A program made the position numbers and the translations under genes. The notes under the pieces were generated by a model. The model was given only the letters and a program-made list of their open reading frames with translations, did no database searches and was not told where the DNA came from. Below are positions 8,808-17,900 of a DNA stretch of 23,027 bases, in pieces. Every line of letters begins with the position of its first letter. Positions within the stretch are counted from its first letter, which is position 1. Origin of the DNA: Chara braunii (taxonomy: Eukaryota; Streptophyta; Charophyceae; Charales; Characeae); contig BFEA01000071.1 of the NCBI GenBank assembly GCA_003427395.1, positions 862,689-885,715 on the forward strand, given 5' to 3'.

Positions 8808-10354
8808 AAGTGGGTGGTTGTGCATGTGGAAGAGACAAGTGGAGACGTTTAATCATGGGGGATGCTGGTTCAGGAGGATGTCAACAGAATCACAAGAAGG
8901 GGAGGGTAGGAAAGTTGACGCGACTTGTGAAGACCTGGATCCCACCTAATGGGTCAGGTTAGGGCAATGGACTGGCGCAAAAGCGGGCGAGGTTGAAATG
9001 GCGATAAGATGGGAGGCACTAGGCACCTTACCTTAACCAAGATGGGATGTGGAAGACCATCGATGTTTTGGCACAAAGGTTGGGCAACAACAACCGGGAG
9101 AGAGCATGAAAAGGATAGCAGACTCTTAGACTCTTACGGCTGAAGGGAGGGGTCAAGGGAAAGAACATCCTTTGATAAGTACAATGAGTGTGTGGAGGGG
9201 CATTTTCTCTGCCGTACGCTGGTAACAGGGAGGATAGAAGGGGAGGGAACGATAGGGGTCACTAACCACCCACAGGAAGTGCCACGCCGAACGGAACCCT
9301 GATAATCAAAGGGGGGGTATCAAGTTACGAGGAAGGACATGACATCGACCCCCTGTGACTTCGCACAGCTGGATGATCTTCAGCTACAACCACTCCATAT
9401 CTATAGATGATGTCCGAAGCTGATTCCTGAATGTCGACCAGCAGAAGTCTAGGTTCAGGGTCTATTGACAGATATCAGTCCGCAATGATTTCCCATCAAA
9501 AGCAGGAACACCCGGTAGGCCTGGTGCAAGGGAGGCTGGGCAGAGCCATGAAGTGCCTGGCCAGGAGGTACTGAAGGCCCAGCAGCCAAAGTATATCATC
9601 CAGTGAAAGGAGTAGAGCAAGTCTCTTTTCATTCTTGAAGCAGCCTAGAGGGAGGGGTCGGCGGAGCTCCTGGAGGTGAAGGCGGGGCTTGAGAGAGAAG
9701 GAGAAGACATCCGTGGCTATGGAGTACTAGTAGGGAGAGTCAGGAGTGGCCCTAGGCTATGGAGGTAGAGGGAGGAGACCTTCCAGCCGGGCTATGGCAA
9801 TGGACAGAGGTTGAAGGAGAGAAGGATGTGGGAACTGACAAGGAGACCTTTTGGCTATGGTGGACGCACATTTTTCATCTTCTTGGTTGGTGCTGCATAA
9901 AGAAGGTCCCGTCTGGGGTAGCAGTTGGTCATGGACTTCATTCAGAGGCCAGGCATGGCAATAAAAGAGAGGAGAGGGCGTGAGAGTAGTTGTGTTGTCC
10001 TTTAAACATCCGAGGTCGTTCAGTATGTGCCACCATAGCGAGTAGTCATGCCAAGTAAAGGAGAGTAGTGGAGTGAGCTGAAGGAGAACTCTTTGAAGTC
10101 TGGCAGTAAGTGGAATCATTCGGACATTGATTCTTGGAGCAGATGAGGGAGGGAGAGACGATGGCACCGAGATGTGGAGGGAGTTGACATCGGTTCCAAT
10201 ATGCACTCTTCTTCTTCTAAGACTTCTTCTTCCCCCCCTCCATTCTTCTTCCCTCCTCAACTCATTCTTCTTCTATTTGGGTTGCAATGGATGGAATTGT
10301 CTCAGGTCTGAGTTCTGCAAGATGAAATACAAAGGATCGTAGCAGAGTTAACTT

Positions 10355-10355
<1 letters not shown>

Positions 10356-10383
<28 letters not shown>
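10356..10383 (-). other. A28 tail of the U6 retrocopy
   Basis: On the plus strand this is an uninterrupted T28 run touching the U6 3' end. On the minus strand it is a poly(A) tail directly after CCAAATT. I found no clear target-site duplication flanking the tail and the U6 5' end. Confidence 0.9.
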
Positions 10384-10391
<8 letters not shown>

Positions 10392-10470
10392 CCATTTCTT
10401 GATTTATGTGTGTCATCCTTGCGCAGGGGTCATGCCAATCTTATCCGTATCGTTCCAATTTTAACGGATG
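10384..10470 (-). pseudogene. U6 spliceosomal snRNA retropseudogene
   Basis: Read on the minus strand, the segment runs CATCCGTTAAAATTGGAACG, then a changed ACAGAGA box (ACGGATA), AAGATTGGCATGACCCC, TGCGCAAGGATGACAC and AAGAAATGGTCCAAATT. This matches about 87 bases of plant U6 snRNA with under ten differences. Two changes in the ACAGAGA box and A to G in the AGC triad hit bases needed for 5' splice site recognition and catalysis. The 5' stem-loop (10471-10484) is missing or too diverged. There is no room for a pol III promoter before the dynein exon at 10528. A 28-base A tail instead of an oligo-U end marks it as a reverse-transcribed copy. Confidence 0.93.
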
Positions 10471-10527
10471 GCTGGAGAGAATGCAATATTTCCTCCACAA
10501 AGTTTAGAAAGAGGAAGAAGAACCTGC

Positions 10528-10605
10528 CTTGAAGTGACGCTCCAAAGTGGCCAAAAACTTGACATTGTCCTTAGCCTCTAGATACAGTTTGGACAGCTCA
10601 TTGAA
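10528..10605 (-). CDS. Axonemal-type dynein heavy chain, internal exon upstream of the 7546-7686 exon
   Basis: A 78-base, phase 0-0 exon encodes 26 residues starting FNELSKLY and containing EAKDNVKFLATLERHFK. This is the conserved stretch that precedes GSL...LPxMMNALRMVWIISRHY in axonemal dynein heavy chains. The minus-strand acceptor is GTGAGCAG before TTC AAT GAG. The only donor that keeps the frame with the next exon is AAG followed by GCAGGT, so the intron appears to be of the GC-AG class. Using the nearby GT (four bases on) would break the frame. Exons further upstream were not found between here and the LINE. The frame is open for another 28 codons past the acceptor, so a longer exon cannot be fully excluded. 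Confidence 0.75.
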
Positions 10606-10959
10606 CTGCTCACTTGAAGTCATAAGATAAACCAGAAATGCAGGGTCGCTTGTAGATGAGAACCACAGGACCAGATCACCGTCCATCAATGGTGGAATCG
10701 CAATCAGTGGTTCACCAGTTCATACACCACAGCGGCAACAAACAACAACACAAACAGCATCTTATTGTCAGTCATCTGTGCAGTGCAGTTACTCAGTCTG
10801 ATTCTCCTTCGGAGCCTTGACCAGACTGAGACGCGTGATTGCAAGCAAGAGATTTTTCTCTTCACAGATCATCTCCAGAGAGTGTTGAAAATGAACTTGT
10901 ACTGTTGTACATGAAAAATGTCCTTCCAATTGGTAGACCATCAGAAACAAGTCTCAACT
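10606..10959 (-). other. Probable upstream dynein intron, no gene seen
   Basis: The minus strand next to the exon acceptor is moderately pyrimidine-rich. No additional dynein-like peptide was recognised in any frame. A boundary with the gag fragment lies near 10960. Confidence 0.4.
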
Positions 10960-11580
10960 CTTCAATTTCTCATCCCAAAGTGACCAGGCCGGCCTGTTCT
11001 CATCCCTTCAATATGGCCAAAGGAGCCCTTCCTCATCCTTTGGGCAAGCCTACTCTCATAGTTCACACGCCTGGGGAAGCTTCTCCCCAGTTTGGCTTCC
11101 AAGTCCAAAGCCTTTCTGCTAAAGGAGGAGAAATCGTGGTGCTCTACGGAGGCCGCATTGACTAACAATTTTTTTACATCCGTTGGTAAACACCTAAGGT
11201 ATGTAGTCAGCCGCCGTACCTGACCCCTGGGATAACGATAAGTAACTCTATGACATTGGTGACCTTGCGCAAAGACTTGTATCTTTTCAGATTCAAGTAT
11301 TTCAGCGCATCAATGGCACACTGCGCCTCCTGGCGGTCATGCCACCTCTCCTTTACCAACGTCAGAAACTGATCTAGATTCATGGCCTTAGCCCAGGAAT
11401 TGAAATCCCTGGCGTACCCATCGGCCTGTACCAGTCCGTCTAGCCACCTTGCTGCAGAACCCTTCAGAAAGAATGCAGCCACAATTACGTCCTTCTCGGT
11501 TCGCGTGTCCTTGTTCCTAACGTACGTAGGCACAATCCTCAACCAGGTGTTAAGGTTCTCATCCTTTTTTTCTCACCAGA
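10960..11580 (-). pseudogene. Gag fragment of a second Ty3/gypsy element
   Basis: The minus-strand frame at about 11207-11575 reads ENLNTWLRIVPTYVRNKD, then VIVAAFFLKGSAARWLDGL and FNSWAKAMNLDQFL...ERW. This is the retrotransposon gag pattern (A-x-x-F-L-x-G-x-A-x-x-W followed by F-x-x-W). It closes at 11207, but a related frame resumes at 11160-10960 with ASVEHHDFSSFSRKALDLEAKL, which looks like the gag C-terminal part after a small gap. It is not the same family as the left element, which lacks this wording, and it has the opposite orientation. No protease, polymerase or LTR was seen nearby, so it is a remnant. Confidence 0.75.
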
Positions 11581-11592
11581 GTGACCAGATAA

Positions 11593-11672
11593 TGGACAGC
11601 ACTCCACCAGATACACTCACCAACCCCACCTCAAGAGACTGTCCACACTCCACCAGATACACTCACTAACCA
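11593..11672 (+). repeat. Short tandem duplication, about 48-base offset
   Basis: CACTCCACCAGATACACTCA occurs at about 11599 and again at about 11646, each followed by C-A/T-AACC. It directly abuts the end of the gag fragment. Confidence 0.8.
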
Positions 11673-12160
11673 TCCCCCCTCCCCCCCACACCCACCTTAC
11701 ACCACCCAATAACCTATACCTATCCAAAAACCCCAACACAGCCACCCCCTTAGCCTTATCACCTACCCTATGAAGAAAGCCTTCAACAAGTCGACCCCTC
11801 CCCATCATCAAGCGATACCTTGAGTTCAGACCAGCCCGAGTAACCACTATAGGTGTAATCAGCAGAGACGGCATAGAACGACCTCCAGGGACAGGGTACA
11901 GACAAAGAGGCATCAAGCGAAGGTTTAGGGTTTCAGCATCAAATGCATTTACCGAGTTGAGCAGAGATCAAGTCCGTTGAAAAAAGTAAGGGTCCTAGAC
12001 TAGAAGTAAATAGATTAGCACGTAAGTACAACAGCATGACAAAACAGGCTAACTCAAGCAGGGGTGAAGAATGGTACATTCTTCCCACACCAGAAGGGGG
12101 AGGAGCGTGCACGAGTATCTGCTGTATTTTTCTGACTTCCCGGGGGAATAGGAACCGGAC
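11673..12160. other. Unassigned sequence between gag fragment and LINE
   Basis: A C-rich stretch to about 11760 is followed by an open plus-strand frame at 11774-11980 (68 codons, including KRYLEFRPARVTTIGVISRD) that has no ATG near its start and no family I recognise. It carries the telomere-like GGTTTAGGGTTT at 11922-11933. A perfect hairpin lies at 12066-12084. The left boundary of the LINE could lie anywhere from about 11980 to 12580. Confidence 0.35.
12066..12084 (+). other. Perfect 8-bp stem with 3-base loop
   Basis: GAAGAATG, loop GTA, CATTCTTC. The stem is perfect. The surrounding sequence is not recognised, so its role is unknown. Confidence 0.6.
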
Positions 12161-12735
12161 TGATGCTAGATGCTAGGACGCGGGCGCTAGCGCCGCTCGG
12201 GTAGCGCAACGCTTCGATGTTTCGCGCTAATTTTCGAATTCGCGTCGCGCGAATCGCCTCCCGCGCGAATCAACGCGCCATGGTGAACACCATAATTGTG
12301 TGAGGAAAAGGAACGCTCGGAAGAGGATCGCGACAACACACCTACACTCGCCACGCCTTCGGGCGTGGCAATCCACTACCGAGTAAGAGACAAGAGAGAG
12401 GGGAAGTGAAGAGAGAAGGGCCAGGCGGACAAGACGGACTTGGAAAAAGAGAAGAAGAGGAATAACTAACAATAGTAAAGAAAGGAAAAGACGAGGCAGA
12501 GGGAGAAGACGCGAAGGGAAGTTTTAAATCCTCTATCTATCTTTGGGAAAAGACGAGGGAAAGAAAAAAGAGAAGGTAGNGAAAGGCGGGAGACAGAGGA
12601 GCGAAGAGGAAACGACCACCGCGNGGAAAAAACGAGACGTCGGACCGCGCGGCAAAGACACTATCAGGAATGCAGATTCCAAACAGGACGGATCACGTAC
12701 TCGGATGCGCAGCTAAACCAGGAAAGAGGACCCNG
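12160..12735 (+). other. GC-rich then purine-rich 5' end region of the LINE
   Basis: Bases 12178-12290 are rich in CpG, with GGCGCTAGCGCC (12184-12195), a perfect palindrome, and repeated CGCG words. Bases 12370-12690 have long A/G runs with few pyrimidines. No open frame stands out. This could be the promoter end of the LINE or flanking host DNA; the first N at 12580 supports the former for the right-hand part. Confidence 0.45.
12350..12369 (+). other. Perfect 8-bp hairpin with UUCG tetraloop
   Basis: GCCACGCC, loop TTCG, GGCGTGGC. The closing pair is C-G, which gives the exceptionally stable cUUCGg tetraloop in RNA. All eight pairs are Watson-Crick. No T run follows, so a terminator reading has no support. 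Confidence 0.8.
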
Positions 12736-13688
12736 TAAGCCCTTCCATTAGTNTACCACCCTACCCACACTCGCTCTCCCTATACCCACCCCAACAACCT
12801 CAACCTTCGCGCTGAGCTGGACCCANACAACACTAACTACGATCTCACATTCTCGCACTCTCCCGAAGCCTGACACAACCCTACCCGACCGCGACCCCAC
12901 GACTGATCCAGACCCCCTTCCACTCACAAATACCCGTCTCGCCCCCCNACCCCAACCCAGTCTGAATCCCAACCTGACCCCAACTCACACCAAACCCGTC
13001 GACAATANCACGCACTNCCAACCCNGACCCCGCTCACAAAGTAACCCGTCTGAATCTCAACTACTCCCCGATCCGCCTTCATTCAAACCCNCTCCGCTTA
13101 AAACTCCCAACTTCTTCCCCGATCCCGATTCCCTCCCGCTCCTTTCCACGATATCGACCACCACTCACCCCCGACCCTGTTCTTTCCGCTCATTCAACCA
13201 ACAAAGACCCCGACATATACGCCCTGACACCCCCCCGATCCCAAACCAGATCGCCCTACACGCATAACCCCGAGCTCAGTCCCTACCCGAGATCCTAATC
13301 CCCAAANTTCCCATCCCTCAACCCCGATCCTTGCGACCAATCCCAACTCGTTTCCCACCTTTTCCTGATCATACACATATAAACTTACATTTATCAATTA
13401 CCTACGACCAGACACCCNATCGGCAGTGAATCCCTCCTCGACTCGACCCCAATCTCGCACCCGACTGGTNTTTTCCCCCACCCCTCTATCAAACGTACAC
13501 CCGAATCCCATCCTACTACGCCTCACCTTCCCCACACACCAGTCCCTAAATCATACCTCATCCTCCTCACCTCGACTAATTCTAACACTAAGTCCATCGC
13601 TATCTATAATAAAGTCATACGCGCTGCCCGAACCAGGTCCNGACTCACAGCGCTAAGAACTAGTAATTCTTTCCGTCAGTCTTTTCCT
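12736..13688 (+). other. G-poor, ATG-free leader of the LINE
   Basis: The plus strand is dominated by C and A with very few G. I found no ATG from 12708 to 13717 on the plus strand. Words such as CCCGATCC (four copies, between about 13066 and 13330) and ACCCGTCTGAATC-like strings recur, which suggests an old degenerate repeat. No protein-like frame is supported. Lack of G means little RNA secondary structure. Confidence 0.7.
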
Positions 13689-14810
13689 AAAAACCGCTCC
13701 CCAGGNGGGGAGGCCAAATGCTGCCCGATTTTTCCATCGCTGAATTTTGTACGGATCTCCTTTTGTCGCATTTAAAAAGTCGATCCCCAGGAGGGGAAGC
13801 CAATTACTTTCCTTTTCCAGACGGGGATAGCACATAAATAGGTTCTNCTTGGCTNTTTTCAAAAACCGCTCCCCAGGTGGGGAGGGTAAATGCTGCCCAA
13901 TTTTCGCTTGTTCCGATTCTTCACGTAACCATTCCCATCGTTTCTGGATATCAAAANCNGATCCCCAGGAGGGGAGGCCAAATGCTGCCCGAATTTTTCC
14001 ATCACTGAATTTCATACGGATCTCTGTTTGGCGTTCTTATTGGCTGTTTTCAAAAACCGCTCCCCAGGAGGGGAGGGTAAATGCTGTCCAATTCTCGCCT
14101 GTTCTGATTCTTCACGCAACTATCTCCATCGTTTCTGGATATCAAAGGCCGATCCCCAGGGGGGGAGGCCAAATGCTGCCTGTTTTTTTCATCTCTGAAT
14201 TTCATACGGATCTCGGTTTGTCGTTCTTCTTGGCTGTTTTCAAAAACCGCTCCCCAGGAGGGGAGGGTAAATGCCGTCCAATTCTCGCTTGTCCCGATTC
14301 TTCACGTAACTATTCCATCGTTTCTGGATATCAAAAGCCGATCCCCAGGAGGNGAGGCCAAATGCTGCTCAATTTTTCCAGTTTGGTTTCGTGAACAGAA
14401 GTGGCCATATCCTAGCGTGATATCATAANCCTTTCCCCAGGTGGGGAGGCCAAACTTTGGCCATCTTTCCAGTTCGGAGTCCTGCTCGTTATCCAAAGCC
14501 GATCCCCAAGTGGGGAGGCTAAATGCTGTCGAATTCGATCTAGCTCCGTAATGCCTATTCNCAGTAAACAGGGAGGCTAATTGCAGTCAACCTGCAGCGA
14601 TCCGGTAGCTCACGCAGAAGTAACAGTCCTCTCTATTGGCAGCAAAAACGGATCCCCAAGTGGGGAGGCGAAGCACTGCCAAAATTCCCTCAGCCTTATC
14701 AAAGATCGGCGCTNTCAAAAGTTACAATCTCCATACTGACTGAGAAGTCCNACCCCTCTAGACTTGANAAAGAATCCTAAGAGGNGCGACGAACTGCAGT
14801 CCAACTCTNC
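13689..14810 (+). repeat. Tandem monomer array in LINE 5' UTR
   Basis: Eleven clear copies share the core CCCCAGGNGGGGAGG (or CCCCAAGTGGGGAGG) followed by C/GYAAATGCTG. The cores start at 13699, 13785, 13871, 13963, 14062, 14154, 14252, 14343, 14435, 14504 and 14654, so spacing is mostly 86-99 bases. Two unit types alternate: ACCGCTCCCC...GAGGGTAAATG and CGATCCCC...GAGGCCAAATG. Together they make dimers of about 190 bases (13861, 14052, 14242). Worn copies lie near 14565 and 14775, towards ORF1. By analogy with mouse L1 monomers the array may act as the promoter; that is inference. Confidence 0.92.
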
Positions 14811-14957
14811 CACCGTGCGCCGAGTATCGNCTCTCACCTCCAACACCCAGAGAGCACAGCACTCCACCTCAACTACCTAGTCACAACCAACGCTNCTCGG
14901 ACCATAATTCAAACCTCACTTGACAGGTACCAACCTCGGCCCAGAAAATTCGTCAAA
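14811..14957 (+). other. Unique leader just before ORF1
   Basis: About 150 bases without monomer similarity. It ends at TCAAAATGG, with A at -3 and G at +4 around the ORF1 start, a favourable eukaryotic initiation context. Confidence 0.5.
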
Positions 14958-17900
14958 ATGGCACTTTCATATTCCCAGGCTGCCCAAAAGGGAATGACGG
15001 CGAAGGAAAAAAGTGACTTTGCCAAGGGACAGGCAGGAGTACCGGCGAGTCAGGTGGGACAGACATCCTCAGATTCAGGCACAACTTCAAGGATGGAAGG
15101 GGCCAAGCCAANAACACTGGGACAAAGAGCCATGGACTTTCTGATGGAGAAAACACAGATCAAGGCGGAGGTTAACGTGGTAAAGGAGTTGATTAAAGGG
15201 GAAGGAGGGAAGGAAGAGGAAGTGGAAATCTGGGAATACCCAGAGGAGGACATTCAGTCACTGAATGAACTGTATGAAAAGCATGCAGTCCTGTTCAACT
15301 TTTCGGGGCGCNGCAGGGAACTATCATTGAATGAAAAGAGGCGATGGGTGATGGACAGGTTAATCGCCCTGGAAAATGTCCCAGGAAAGGAACCGGAGGT
15401 CTCTTACCACAGGCGGGGAAGAAACACAGTTATGATAGTCTGTGTGGATCCAACATACGCACAATATCTGATATCCATTGGAGCACTGAAATGCAAGAGG
15501 GCGGTGGTCACGATTCAGTCTTGGAAACCACCAAGGCCACCGCAGGCTGAGGCGTCAAGGCACAGACAGACCATGTTGAGAAACCACTTCTGGGTTCAGT
15601 TCGACAACCTGTCAGANGGAATGCACAGTTTCGTGCAGAAGAGGCTCGAAACNGAGTATCCCAACAACCCAATCATCGAGTGGCTCCCAGCGAACCCAGA
15701 TTTTCTGGCACCAAACCACGACGCAAGAGTGGCATGCTTAGAGGTATCAACAGGTTCGCCACCGAAATTTCCTGATCTGTGGATGTTCAGGAAGAACGGC
15801 CAGAGAATCACAGTGTTTATTTCATCCAAGACCAACCCATTTTGCTTCAAGTGTAGGGGAAGGGGACATTTGGGAACCTCATGCCCACAAGGGGGGCNAG
15901 GAGCNTCAGGGAGCAAGAGATTGACCTTGAAACAGTCAATGATGCAGGAGTGCNAAAACAAACCGGGTGTCTGGTACATAAATTCAGCACAATACAGAGG
16001 CTGGATCTTCGATGACAACTTGGAGAATCCGAAGTGGGTCTGGGNACTGAAAGGGGAACCATCAGTCAAACCAGACATCTACCCTCCATACGACAGCAGA
16101 TGGAGACAGACTGGCGCCAAGCGCATAGAGGACAAGGACACAGGCTTCCTAATCAAGCCCATGTTGGAAGAGGCGGTAATNCAGGACGTGGAACAAAGAC
16201 TGAAGCTTATGGGAGAACTGCACGAAGTTGGAAAAAACGCAGAATTGGCCTTCTTGGAAAACGCAGCAGCCAGGGANCAGCAATGGAGACAGGTGAGGGA
16301 GAGGAATGAGAAATCGAAGGAGACAGAAGGACAAGGAGACAATATGGAGACAGAGGAGGGAGAAGGAAGAGAAGAAGGAGGAAAGCAACTCACCAAAAGG
16401 AAGGGAAGAACCAGAGGAGAGGAGGGAGCCAGCTCGCAGGAAGGGAGTGTACAGAGAAAAAGNAGACAGAAGAGCAAGCAAAAGGAGGAGAGCATGACAG
16501 AGCACNAGGGAGAAGGATCCACAGACAGCAGCAAGACATCAGCAGAGAACAAGCAGGAACAAGGAACAGAACCAATCTCACAAGGAGCAGANTCCAAAGA
16601 AATGAAGGAAACAAGCGAAGAAGCCAAAGCAGAGGGAGAAGAGAGGGAGGGGACCTCACAACCCAAGTCAGCAANAGATGCTTCTTCTACACACGAGGAG
16701 GAGGAGGACAAACCACAAGACCCGATGGGANAGGAAGAGGAAGACAGCATAAGGGAAAGAGCGAAGAAGAGAGGCATGCAAAATGTGGACAACATGACAG
16801 TGGAGGAAATACTACAAGCTGAGGAGGAACAGAAAGATTTCTCAGACCACACAGGAGGGGAAACATCTTCAGGAGAGGAGGACGAAGAGGANGAGTCAAG
16901 GGAAGAAGAGGGGGAGACTGAAGAAGAAATGTGGACAAGGGAACAATGGCAAAGGGAAGTGGAACAGCTGGAGTGGGGAAGGACAGTGGAATGTGAAATC
17001 CGACTGGCCCATCACAAGCACCTGAGGAATCTCAGACAAGTGACTCAAGCAGGTCCAGACATTACCACAGAGAACAAATTTGAGCTGCTGAAGAGAGAGG
17101 GAGAAATCAATGAATTTTATGCAGCCCAATATGCCTGCAAGGCCCGCACAACGAAGAATGAGATTCACATACAGCAAGAAGAGTATGACAAGCTCTTCCA
17201 ATGGCCGAAGGCGTACCACAGCAAGGAGGGCAAGAACAGCAACAGGAAAAGGAAGATGAGGAAAGAGGAGGAACATATCAGCTCAACAGACAAAGACAAG
17301 GAAGTAGGAGAGGATACAGCAATGGAGGAAGCTCAGNCAGAAGAGGAAAAGGAGGAGGAGGAGATTCAGGACCTGAGAAGGCAAGCAGCGATTTTGGGAG
17401 CTCAAGTTAACAGACTCAGAGATGAGAACAGGGAACTGCAGGAAGACACAGTGAGCATTCAGAAGATTGCAAAAGGTCAGTGGAAGGAGATAGAAGCNGC
17501 AGCCAAATTGGAAGCCAGGAATGGGCAAGGAAGGAGGGTGTTACTGCCATGTCGTTGGAACGCAGGACACTCAGATTGGGAAGTTGCAATCGATCAGTCC
17601 CTGCAACTTTTAACAGCACAGGTGGAAGAATGCACAGCCACAGGACTGCAAGGGCTGATAGGTAGCAACCTGCCAGCTCATACATTCCTCCTGAAAGAAG
17701 GGTATGGGGANCGGATGGAACTGGGAGAGGAGGGAGNGGCAGAGTCTACACCTGATTTCAGCCCTTTGATCTGGCAGATGGAGGAAGAGGCAGAGCTTAG
17801 GGAGGGTCTGGTATGGATGCCGTGGCAGGTAGTAGAGACCATTCCCTATGGACTCTTGGGAGGAGAAAGAGGAGCAGAATGGGTAGCTAGATGCGCAGCA

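Larger units (their letters stand above)
7687..10383 (-). other. Long dynein intron, mostly unrecognised sequence
   Basis: The intron between the two dynein exons spans 7687-10527. Apart from the U6 retropseudogene at its 5' end it contains two imperfect duplications and a CTT-rich pyrimidine tract on the plus strand (about 10206-10278). The plus strand from about 8540 to 10000 is rich in purines. No open frame longer than about 170 codons is present and none gave a recognisable motif; a decayed transposon would be a reasonable guess for 8500-9750. Confidence 0.5.

Noticed and set aside
9757-10260. 167-codon minus-strand frame in the dynein intron
   Set aside because: It is made largely of the pyrimidine-rich complement of a repeat-like purine stretch, shows no motif, and would lie inside an intron of a gene on the same strand.
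10384-10470. Functional U6 snRNA gene
   Set aside because: The ACAGAGA box and AGC triad are mutated, the 5' stem-loop is lost, an A tail replaces oligo-U, and no upstream promoter element fits before the dynein exon.
10606-10689. Extending the dynein exon by 28 codons to the in-frame ATG
   Set aside because: The peptide there has no dynein similarity that I can see, and a good splice acceptor (GTGAGCAG) sits where similarity begins.
10839-11165. 108-codon plus-strand frame
   Set aside because: Its right part is the complement of the minus-strand gag remnant and it has no recognisable motif of its own.
13689-14665. CRISPR-like array because of regular palindromic repeats
   Set aside because: The genome is eukaryotic, the units are about 90 bases with diverging interior that is itself repeated in an A-B pattern, and the array leads into a LINE ORF1.
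16079-16852. 257-codon minus-strand frame opposite ORF1
   Set aside because: It is the Ser/Leu-rich mirror of the Glu-rich tract of ORF1 and is explained by its codon bias.
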